Shown: positions 1 through 5,394 of the stretch, in pieces
Layout: every line of letters starts with the position of its first letter
How positions within the stretch are numbered: the first letter of the stretch is position 1
DNA from: Selenomonas sp.
Lineage (GTDB): Bacteria; Bacillota_C; Negativicutes; Selenomonadales; Selenomonadaceae
Direction: 5' to 3'
DNA length: 5,394 nt
Assembly: GCF_024693525.1 (NCBI RefSeq)
Contig: NZ_JAILKR010000092.1
Location: 1-5,394, forward strand
The notes under the pieces: generated by a model
What the model was told of the DNA's origin: nothing
The model's input: the letters and a program-made list of their open reading frames with translations, nothing else
The model's database searches: none
Position numbers and translations under genes: made by a program

Positions 1-1
1 A

Positions 2-298
2 GTCTTATATGAGATATATGGCGAGTTGCCAATACCTGATAATACAAACGAGATTGAAAAAAAAGAATCCATAAGAGAGAGATACTCCGTGTCATTGGAT
101 ATATATTATTGTACAAGATTATCAAAGGAACAAATCAAACAGTTTTATATTATGTACTTAACCGATAAAGGTTGGAAACAAATCGATAAACAAGATGGCA
201 ATTGCATGGTGTTGTTTAAAAAAGACAAATGGAAAATAGCGGTTCAGGATGAGAATGAAAAATATCGAGTAAATATTTATAAAATATATAGATATTAG
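2..298 (+). CDS. Partial hypothetical protein, paralog of the next gene (5' end off window)
   Basis: The frame is open from the first complete codon (base 2) to TAG at 296-298, giving 98 residues. A TTG at base 26 could be taken as a start, but the residues before it (VLYEIYGEL) match residues 38-46 of the downstream paralog (VMYEIYDEL). The gene therefore begins upstream, and about 37 N-terminal residues, including the presumed membrane segment, are missing. By hand alignment about 56 of 98 positions are identical to the paralog. Shared features are the PIPDNT motif, EIEKKE, a QFY segment, the DKGW turn, an FKK-x-x-W stretch and a Tyr-rich end (YKIYRY). The pattern suggests a small alpha/beta domain. 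I do not recognise the family. Tandem duplication beside an RHS gene makes an immunity-type role possible, but this is inference. The DNA is very AT-rich. Confidence 0.8.
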   Translation, partial: VLYEIYGELPIPDNTNEIEKKESIRERYSVSLDIYYCTRLSKEQIKQFYIMYLTDKGWKQIDKQDGNCMVLFKKDKWKIAVQDENEKYRVNIYKIYRY

Positions 299-349
299 AG
301 AGGAGAATTCGATTGTTGTTTGTTGATTGTGCAGTGTAGGGGGATATGA
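299..349 (+). other. 51-base spacer between the paralogs; possible decayed remnant of the small membrane gene
   Basis: No usable gene is present. An SD-like AGAGGAG right after the first paralog's stop has only a TTG-started eight-codon frame (313-339) behind it. The order stop codon, purine-rich SD and TTG-rich short frame resembles the junction after the second paralog, where a 50-residue gene starts. An ATTGTGC word occurs at 326-332 here and at 796-802 inside that gene. This could be a remnant of a lost copy of the small gene, or chance. No hairpin terminator or convincing -35/-10 pair is visible. Confidence 0.3.
338..343 (+). promoter_or_regulatory. Ribosome binding site that selects the GTG start of the second paralog
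   Basis: AGGGGG lies six bases before GTG at 350. The in-frame ATG at 368 has no Shine-Dalgarno sequence in front of it, and using it would drop the basic MVRKIV leader of the N-terminal hydrophobic segment. An out-of-frame ATG at 346 sits too close to the site and opens a frame that soon meets a stop. Confidence 0.65.
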
Positions 350-754
350 GTGGTAAGAAAAATTGTAATGTATTTGCTTTTTGTAGGTATGCTGCTATCC
401 GTATATGATTCATTTGAGAATTATAGGATAAACGGTGATGACTTTGCTCGAGACCCTAAAGTTATGTATGAAATATATGATGAGTTGCCAATTCCAGATA
501 ATACGGATGAAATTGAAAAGAAAGAGTTTATAAAGAAAAGATATTCATTATCTTTGTATGTATATTATCGTACAAACTTATCCGATACAGAGATTAGACA
601 ATTTTACAGTGAAAAATTGTCTGATAAAGGTTGGCAACAAATAGAAGACCAAGGCGGAAAGGGAATCGCATTTAAAAAGGGAAGATGGGAAATATCTATC
701 CATAGTGAGCTGGATAAATATTATGTGGATATTTATAAATTCTATACACACTAG
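350..754 (+). CDS. Hypothetical membrane-anchored protein, possible immunity protein
   Basis: The protein has 134 residues. GTG is the chosen start because AGGGGG precedes it by six bases. Residues 1-20 form a short basic leader followed by a hydrophobic stretch (MYLLFVGMLLSV), which reads as a signal anchor or signal peptide. There is no lipobox cysteine and no clear cleavage site, so the soluble part (about 25-134) probably sits outside the cytoplasmic membrane while tethered to it. That part carries PIPDNT (48-53), a Tyr-rich strand, a predicted helix around EIRQFY, the DKGW turn and a Lys/Trp-rich strand (FKKGRWEI). It is about 57% identical to the partial gene upstream. The family is not recognised. 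Duplication, small size, AT-richness and position before an RHS gene would fit an envelope-facing immunity protein. The cognate toxin would then lie upstream of the window, because immunity genes normally follow their toxin. A simple envelope protein of other function is equally open. Confidence 0.85.
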   Translation: MVRKIVMYLLFVGMLLSVYDSFENYRINGDDFARDPKVMYEIYDELPIPDNTDEIEKKEFIKKRYSLSLYVYYRTNLSDTEIRQFYSEKLSDKGWQQIEDQGGKGIAFKKGRWEISIHSELDKYYVDIYKFYTH

Positions 755-765
755 AGGATAAGTCT

Positions 766-918
766 ATGAAATTTACCTATTTATTATATTTGGTCATTGT
801 GCGGACTGTGATTGAAATTATTAGTACGCCAGATGATATTTGGGCATGGGGCGAGTTGGTGGTGTTTTGTTTGGCTGCTTGGTGGGCGCGAAAAAAAGAA
901 TCGAAGGATGACAACTGA
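766..918 (+). CDS. Small two-helix membrane protein, 50 residues, unknown function
   Basis: ATG at 766 is preceded by GAGG (754-757) at an eight-base spacing. This SD overlaps the TAG stop of the previous gene (752-754), so translation of the two is probably linked. The frame ends at TGA 916-918. Residues 4-19 (YLLYLVIVRTVIEII) and 27-42 (around WGELVVFCLAAWW) are hydrophobic and flank an acidic turn (TPDD). The tail ARKKESKDDN is charged, and its lysines suggest that both ends face the cytoplasm. Its layout and codon style match the preceding gene, so it is likely co-transcribed with it. No known family is recognised. It could be a membrane immunity protein, a partner of the neighbouring anchored protein, or a toxin-like small hydrophobic peptide. 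Nothing in the sequence decides between these. Confidence 0.65.
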   Translation: MKFTYLLYLVIVRTVIEIISTPDDIWAWGELVVFCLAAWWARKKESKDDN

Positions 919-926
919 AGTTAAGC

Positions 927-932
927 AGGAGG
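927..932 (+). promoter_or_regulatory. Strong Shine-Dalgarno of the VgrG-RHS gene
   Basis: A perfect AGGAGG stands four bases before ATG 937. The spacing is slightly short but the core is full consensus. No earlier in-frame start in the 18-base gap after the small membrane gene competes. The short gap, with no terminator or promoter visible, suggests read-through transcription from upstream. Confidence 0.7.
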
Positions 933-936
933 ATAT

Positions 937-3900
937 ATGGAACAGCTTACACTAGGACAGCTAAAAGTCGAAGGCGTGCCCTATTATCGCATAGAAAAAG
1001 TGGATATAGAAACCAAGGCGGGCAGGCATGGAATATGTGACCTGCAACTAACTGCGCAGCCCGCAGCAGACTTGTCTATGGTTGAAAAGATTGAAGGACA
1101 ACGAATCAAAGTTTTGCAGCAATCTGAACCTATTTTTGTAGGTGTTATTACCCAGGCAGTATGGCAGGAACAGGCGGAGTTTAGCTGCTTGCGCGTTCGT
1201 GCTATGACCATGTCGTGGAAACTGGATATCAAGCGGCATAGCCGGACATTTCAATCCGAAAGCAAAACACTAGCTGATGTAGCCAATGCCATCAGTCAGC
1301 CGTATGGGATACGAGTAACTGTGCAGGATAATCCGGTATTGCCGCGTATGTTGCATCAGCGCGAGGAAACGGATTGGCAATTTCTGGTGCGGTTAGCAGA
1401 AACAACAGGACATTTCCTGTTCGTCAATTGCGCCAGTGAGATTCAGCTTAGTTTGGGTTTTGTACCGTTTTCTGCGCGAAAGCTGGAAGCGTATGACAAG
1501 ATAGAGAATGTCTCGTTGCCGGTAAGTGTCTGCCGGAAGGTAAAGGAAAATATACGGCCGAAGACTATGCCGTGTGAATTTCAGGATATAGGCATAACCA
1601 CTTATGATTTGAACTTAACGGCAGGTCATGGGCTGGAATACGAGTACCGGACACAGGCGGTGCTGGAAAGTCATATTTCCTCGGAGGACGCTTTGCTGGT
1701 AAATCGTCTCACGTTACGCCATAAAGAGGGCTGTCGTCCGACTGCCGAGGAGGAACTTTGCCGTACGAATATGCCCCAGCAGCTTACTGGTACCATACTG
1801 GCCGTTGAGGGAACAAATGTCAAAGTAAAATTTGATTGCGATGAACAGCAAGCCATCGAAGACGCCTGCTGGATACCGTATGAAAATACCGTCAACAACT
1901 ATCAGTATTCCATGCCAGACGTGGGGGATCATGTATTTGTCTACTTTGAAGAAAATGGAGAAAAGGTAGCATTAGGCAGTCATCGTGGTGAGCTGGGGGG
2001 CAATTCGGATTATGATACTCCGGAAAATCGCAATTTGACTTCCACGAACAATATGGTCCAGTTTCAGCCAAATAGTGTGGTCATGATTGCCGGGCGTAAT
2101 GGTGCGGACTCTTCCTCGATAACAGCCGACGATAGCCATGGCATTCAGGTCGTTTCGAATCATGATGTGGTGGTGAACAGCAAAAAAGATATTGTCATCC
2201 AGTCTGGAACGAATAGTGTAGAGGATAAATCGGGAAAATTGGAACCTGGTTTTTGCCGTGGTTATGACAAATATATAGGAGACGGGGGACAGCCGTTAGA
2301 ACAGACCCTTCAGTTTGAGATGGATGCAGCCAAAATCGGCAAAGATGCCGGCGGGCTGAAAAGCGCCGGGGCTCCTTATGAAGCACCAGTAACGTCAGAT
2401 TTAGGGAAGAATTTATTCGGACAATCTGGTGGCCGGCAGAGCTATTCCCCAATGAATGACGCGATAGAAAGTTTTGCCACGGGAAACGCGGATGGCCGGG
2501 TAGACATCCAGGCCGGCCGGGATGTAACCTTAACGGTCGCGGACAGCCGTCTTCGCGTCGATGGGGCGACCAACACCGTATCGTTCAAATCCGCCTTGGT
2601 GGCAGGTGAAGGGTATATTCACAATCAATACCCGCAGGAGCGGACAAGCGAGGATATCGAAATGGCGAATCTGAGTCTTGCCGTCGATATTGTATTGATG
2701 GCTGCTTGTTTTACGCCGGTAGGACCTGCTGCGGCAGTGATCTTATCGGTAAAAACCGTTGGGGAAGATTTGATGGCGGGCAATAAAAAAGATGCGGCAA
2801 TCGATACAGCCCTAGCCCTGATTCCGGTAGCAGGCAGCATGCTGGCCAAATCGAGACGCGGCGCCCAGCTTATCAGCAAGGCGAATGGTGGATTGCAATT
2901 GGCCCGCAAAGCAATCGGAGCTAAAGTGGATAAGGTAGAAGGAGCGCTGAAACATTTTGCTTCGGATCATATTTCGTTAGACAAAGCGAAAAATACCATT
3001 ATCCAAGGGGCCAAGGCACGGCCGTGGCTGCGAGGCAAAATGGAAAATAAAGCGAAAGGCATGGGAAATGTTGCCCTAGGACGTGGGCGCAGAAGTGGTG
3101 GCAATTCGCGGCCATCAGCTGAATTAGAGGGCGGAAAACCTAGAAATCCAGAGAATATGCGAGACGTGTCTGGTACGCACAATGGTTCCGGTGGGAAAAC
3201 GGAAGTCTGTGACCCTGTAGATGCCGTGACGGGCAGTTTCCTTGTGAACGTTACCGATTATCGGCAAAAGGATTACTTTGAAGATTTTCTGCTGACGCGT
3301 ACTTATGAATCCATCTACGAGAATCCCGGCCAGCATCTGGGCCGCCGTTGGCTTATCAATGTGGGGAGTTGTCTGGCGCGGCGGGATAACCATGTGCGTG
3401 TTCTTTGCGCCGATCTTCATCTGGAAAAATTCATGTTACAGGAGGATGGAAGCTGGCAGAACGAGCGAGGCGGTGATAAGGGAAATACCCTGACGGAAAC
3501 CGCAATAGGCTATGAACTGGTGAATCGTCAGCAACAGAAAAAATATTGTTATGACAAATCCGGGAAGCTGACGGATATTGTCCTGCACCAAAGTGCCACA
3601 ATTCATGTAGAATATCAAGGCCATCAAATCAAGCGTGTACAATTGGCGGATGGTCAGGAACTGCAATTCCTTTACGAGGATAACAAAATCGCCCAGATAA
3701 CGGACGGGATTGGCCGCACCATTCGCTATGCGTACGAAGATGACCTGTTGACCTGTGTGACGTATCCAAACGGTGGGCGGGCAGAATATACCTATACGCC
3801 TGAGGGCTGGATTACGACGCTTACAGACCAGAACGGCATTTGTTACCTGCAAAATAAGTACGATAGGGAAGGCCGCGTGCTGCATCAGCAGATGAAAAAT

Positions 3901-5394
3901 GGCGCTGAATATATTTTATTCTACGATGACCAGAACCGCCGGACGACGGTTACCGAACAGCACCGCGGCAAGCGGGTGACATATCACTGGAACTGCCAGC
4001 ATTTGGTGGAGAAGATAGTCTATCAGGATGGCACGACGGTGGAAAAAGCCTATGATGACCGGGAGAACCTGACCTATAAGAAAGACCGTCTGGGCCGGGA
4101 AATCCGGCGGACGTATAATGAAGCGTCGCAGCTGGTGCAGGAGGAACTTCCCAGTGGCTTGATTCGTCAATTGTCTTATGATGAGGAGGGACGGCTTCAA
4201 GAGGAAACAGACAGCGAAGGCGGCTGTGTCCGTTATCGCTATGACAAACACGGCTGGCTAACCGCCCGTGAGACGAAGCTCAGTGAGCGGAAGTGGAAAA
4301 AGGAAAACTGGGAATACGATCATTGGGGCCGCATTCTGACCAAAGAGATAAATGGAAGCAGAACAACGTACTGCTACCAAGACAAGCTTCCAGTTCCTTG
4401 CAGCATGGCGACGCCAGAGGGCGGCTGGTTCAACTACGAGTATGACAAGGTCTGTCGTCTCATGTGCATTCGAAGTGAGTTCGGCGAGCGCAGTTTTGGC
4501 TATGACGTCCTGGACTATCGGGTCAGTGATGTGGATGCCTTGGGCAATATGGAAAGCTGGCAGTATGACCTTATGGGGAATCTGCGCAAGCATATCGCTC
4601 CCACTCAACAGGATAAGGGGGATGATCAGCAGGTCAGCCGCTATGCCTACGATTCCATGGATAATTGTATCAAGGAACAAGCCCCGGAGGGGATTGTCTA
4701 TGCCCGTGCCTATGATGCCGAAGGCAGCCTTATAAAGGAAGTCCATCCCGAGGCTTATGACCTGGAAACAGGAGATGGCAAGGGAACAAGTTACGACTAT
4801 GACATCGACGGGCATAAAATCCGCACCCATTATCCCGATGGCGGCGTGGAACGGCTTTTCTATGATGCGGAGGGGAATCTCATCAAGAAAGTAACGCCGA
4901 ACCAATATGACAAGTCAACGGACGATGGCGCAGGGATTACCTATACCTATGATGCTGGCAATAACCGCACCTCTGTAACTGATGCAATGGGAAACCTTGT
5001 AGAGGTAGCGCGCTACGATGCCAAGGGGCGTTGTGTGTACCATCAGGATGCGGGTCAGCTCGAAGCCAGCCGCGAAGGCAAGGTCTATGCGACAACCTAT
5101 ACCTATGATTTGGTTGGCAACAAGCTGGAGGAACGCAAAGCGGTTTCGGAACAAGATGGTGCCATCCAGTACAGCCTGCGGCGCTGGACGTATGATGTAA
5201 ACAACAACATTGTTGAGGAAAAGACCTGGCTGACACTGCAAAGCGAAACGAGCGCCAGCGGCCTTACGCGCACGATTCATAATGCGTATGACCAGCAGAA
5301 TCGCTTGCTTCGCGTCACCGACAACCTTGGGGCAGAGGTGCAATATACTTACAACAGCATTGGTAAACGCACCAGCGAAAAACGCCGGATAAAC
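937..5394 (+). CDS. VgrG-like spike fused to an RHS/YD-repeat polymorphic toxin (3' end off window)
   Basis: The frame is open for 1486 codons with no stop before the window ends. Domains in order: residues 1 to about 270, gp27/Phage_GPD-like VgrG base, with the family's hallmark around 139-163 (QREETDWQFLVRLAE, then TGHFLFV); about 283-351, gp5-type OB domain (LTGTILAVEG to MPDVGDHVFVYFEENG); 379-424 and 520-559, alternating Val/Ile beta-rich stretches like a short needle (VVVNSKKDIVIQSG; VDIQAGRDVTLTV); 576-638, hydrophobic region; about 692-757, basic Gly/Ser-rich linker; from about 758, a DUF6531-type start (DPVDAVTGSFLVNVTDY, then LTRTYES); 872 to the end, YD repeats. In known relatives the RHS part forms a hollow shell around a C-terminal toxin, and the VgrG part caps a contractile injection tube. 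The RHS terminal DPxGL motif and toxin tip are not reached. No PAAR motif is seen. GC content rises from the N-terminal coding region into the RHS part. Spike-RHS identity is near certain; the toxin and the delivery machine are unknown. Confidence 0.93.
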   Translation, partial: MEQLTLGQLKVEGVPYYRIEKVDIETKAGRHGICDLQLTAQPAADLSMVEKIEGQRIKVLQQSEPIFVGVITQAVWQEQAEFSCLRVRAMTMSWKLDIKRHSRTFQSESKTLADVANAISQPYGIRVTVQDNPVLPRMLHQREETDWQFLVRLAETTGHFLFVNCASEIQLSLGFVPFSARKLEAYDKIENVSLPVSVCRKVKENIRPKTMPCEFQDIGITTYDLNLTAGHGLEYEYRTQAVLESHISSEDALLVNRLTLRHKEGCRPTAEEELCRTNMPQQLTGTILAVEGTNVKVKFDCDEQQAIEDACWIPYENTVNNYQYSMPDVGDHVFVYFEENGEKVALGSHRGELGGNSDYDTPENRNLTSTNNMVQFQPNSVVMIAGRNGADSSSITADDSHGIQVVSNHDVVVNSKKDIVIQSGTNSVEDKSGKLEPGFCRGYDKYIGDGGQPLEQTLQFEMDAAKIGKDAGGLKSAGAPYEAPVTSDLGKNLFGQSGGRQSYSPMNDAIESFATGNADGRVDIQAGRDVTLTVADSRLRVDGATNTVSFKSALVAGEGYIHNQYPQERTSEDIEMANLSLAVDIVLMAACFTPVGPAAAVILSVKTVGEDLMAGNKKDAAIDTALALIPVAGSMLAKSRRGAQLISKANGGLQLARKAIGAKVDKVEGALKHFASDHISLDKAKNTIIQGAKARPWLRGKMENKAKGMGNVALGRGRRSGGNSRPSAELEGGKPRNPENMRDVSGTHNGSGGKTEVCDPVDAVTGSFLVNVTDYRQKDYFEDFLLTRTYESIYENPGQHLGRRWLINVGSCLARRDNHVRVLCADLHLEKFMLQEDGSWQNERGGDKGNTLTETAIGYELVNRQQQKKYCYDKSGKLTDIVLHQSATIHVEYQGHQIKRVQLADGQELQFLYEDNKIAQITDGIGRTIRYAYEDDLLTCVTYPNGGRAEYTYTPEGWITTLTDQNGICYLQNKYDREGRVLHQQMKNGAEYILFYDDQNRRTTVTEQHRGKRVTYHWNCQHLVEKIVYQDGTTVEKAYDDRENLTYKKDRLGREIRRTYNEASQLVQEELPSGLIRQLSYDEEGRLQEETDSEGGCVRYRYDKHGWLTARETKLSERKWKKENWEYDHWGRILTKEINGSRTTYCYQDKLPVPCSMATPEGGWFNYEYDKVCRLMCIRSEFGERSFGYDVLDYRVSDVDALGNMESWQYDLMGNLRKHIAPTQQDKGDDQQVSRYAYDSMDNCIKEQAPEGIVYARAYDAEGSLIKEVHPEAYDLETGDGKGTSYDYDIDGHKIRTHYPDGGVERLFYDAEGNLIKKVTPNQYDKSTDDGAGITYTYDAGNNRTSVTDAMGNLVEVARYDAKGRCVYHQDAGQLEASREGKVYATTYTYDLVGNKLEERKAVSEQDGAIQYSLRRWTYDVNNNIVEEKTWLTLQSETSASGLTRTIHNAYDQQNRLLRVTDNLGAEVQYTYNSIGKRTSEKRRIN
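2662..2850 (+). other. Hydrophobic two-segment region between spike and cage (residues 576-638 of the fusion)
   Basis: Residues 579-605 (starting LSLAVDIVLMAACF, then a PVGP break and AAAVILSV) are long enough to span a membrane. A second, shorter segment (623-637, DTALALIPVAGSMLA) follows a charged GNKKDAA turn. Many RHS effectors with PAAR have paired hydrophobic helices before the cage that are held by Eag chaperones and used to cross the target inner membrane. A similar job is plausible here. The alternative is a glycine/alanine-rich amphipathic linker of the kind often found before toxin modules, which need not enter membranes. No Eag-like chaperone gene is visible nearby. Confidence 0.5.
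3208..3450 (+). other. DUF6531-type N-terminal RHS plug (about residues 758-838 of the fusion)
   Basis: CDPVDAVTGSFLVNVTDY followed by a beta stretch and LLTRTYES matches the recurring opening of RHS cages (DPVxxxTG, then TRTY). In solved RHS structures this part helps close the shell at the N-terminal side. It marks the boundary between the delivery half and the cage half of the polypeptide. Confidence 0.8.
3550..5394 (+). repeat. RHS/YD-repeat tract, degenerate protein repeats, continuing past the window
   Basis: YD-type repeats (YDxxGxL/R-x-x, often followed by a DxxG or PxGG turn) recur from residue 872. Examples are YDKSGKL (872), YDREGRV (975), YDDQNRR (996), YDEEGRL (1081), YDKHGWL (1102), YDLMGNL (1210), YDAEGNL (1309), YDAGNNR (1338), YDAKGRC (1360), YDLVGNK (1390) and YDQQNRL (1451). 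The repeats are diverged at DNA level; the longest exact copy noticed is a 15-base word coding TYTYD at 4939-4953 and 5095-5109. Such repeats build the spiral beta-sheet wall of the RHS shell. Confidence 0.9.

Noticed and set aside
26..298. TTG at 26 as the true start of the first gene
   Set aside because: The residues before it align with the paralog, so the gene continues upstream of the window.
299..349. Promoter or terminator between the paralogs
   Set aside because: No inverted repeat with a T-run and no properly spaced -35/-10 pair could be found.
3436..3885. Antisense frame of 149 codons
   Set aside because: It lies fully inside the RHS coding region and has repetitive hydrophobic antisense content with no family signal.
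4352..4735. Second + strand frame of 127 codons inside the RHS gene
   Set aside because: Out-of-frame shadow of the RHS gene with Trp/Ser/Arg-rich composition and no ribosome binding site.
4258..4905. Long antisense frame (215 codons) rich in hydrophobic residues
   Set aside because: It is the reverse-strand shadow of the RHS repeats: recurring TAT-GAT codons read as Ile/Val-rich antisense. There is no convincing SD, and the + strand frame is clearly the coding one.
4939..5109. 15-base exact direct repeat (4939-4953 and 5095-5109)
   Set aside because: It encodes TYTYD in two YD repeats; explained by the protein repeat, not a mobile element or recombination site.

Overview
The window holds the downstream end of a small accessory gene cluster and most of one very large gene, all on the + strand. 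Two related, AT-rich, membrane-associated genes of unknown function (the first cut by the left edge) are followed by a 50-residue two-helix membrane protein. After an 18-base gap comes an open frame from 937 to the last base with no in-frame stop: 1486 codons, still open at the right edge. Apart from a 51-base spacer at 299-349, essentially everything is coding.

The large gene encodes one polypeptide that joins a VgrG-like spike (gp27/Phage_GPD-like N-terminus plus a gp5-type OB domain) to an RHS/YD-repeat cage that starts with a DUF6531-type N-terminal plug. Between spike and cage lie two short beta-rich needle-like stretches, a hydrophobic two-segment region, and a basic Gly/Ser-rich linker. 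The RHS terminal motif, the C-terminal toxin tip and its immunity gene are not reached, so the toxic activity cannot be read here. No PAAR domain, Eag-type chaperone, sheath, tube or baseplate gene is seen.

How the genes may work together (inference): the layout fits a polymorphic-toxin locus in which a spike-RHS effector is delivered by a contractile injection machine encoded elsewhere. The small tandem genes upstream would then be orphan or expanded immunity genes, probably left by an earlier toxin module off the left edge. Those genes are much more AT-rich (about 30% GC in a hand-counted 60-base sample) than the RHS part of the big gene (about 60% in another sample), which is typical of immunity and toxin-tip DNA exchanged between strains.

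Organism: strong purine-rich Shine-Dalgarno sites, mixed GC content and a VgrG-RHS fusion suggest a diderm Firmicute (Negativicutes, for example a Selenomonas-like anaerobe). This is a weak inference from style only. There is no rRNA, tRNA, CRISPR array, insertion sequence or integrase in the window.
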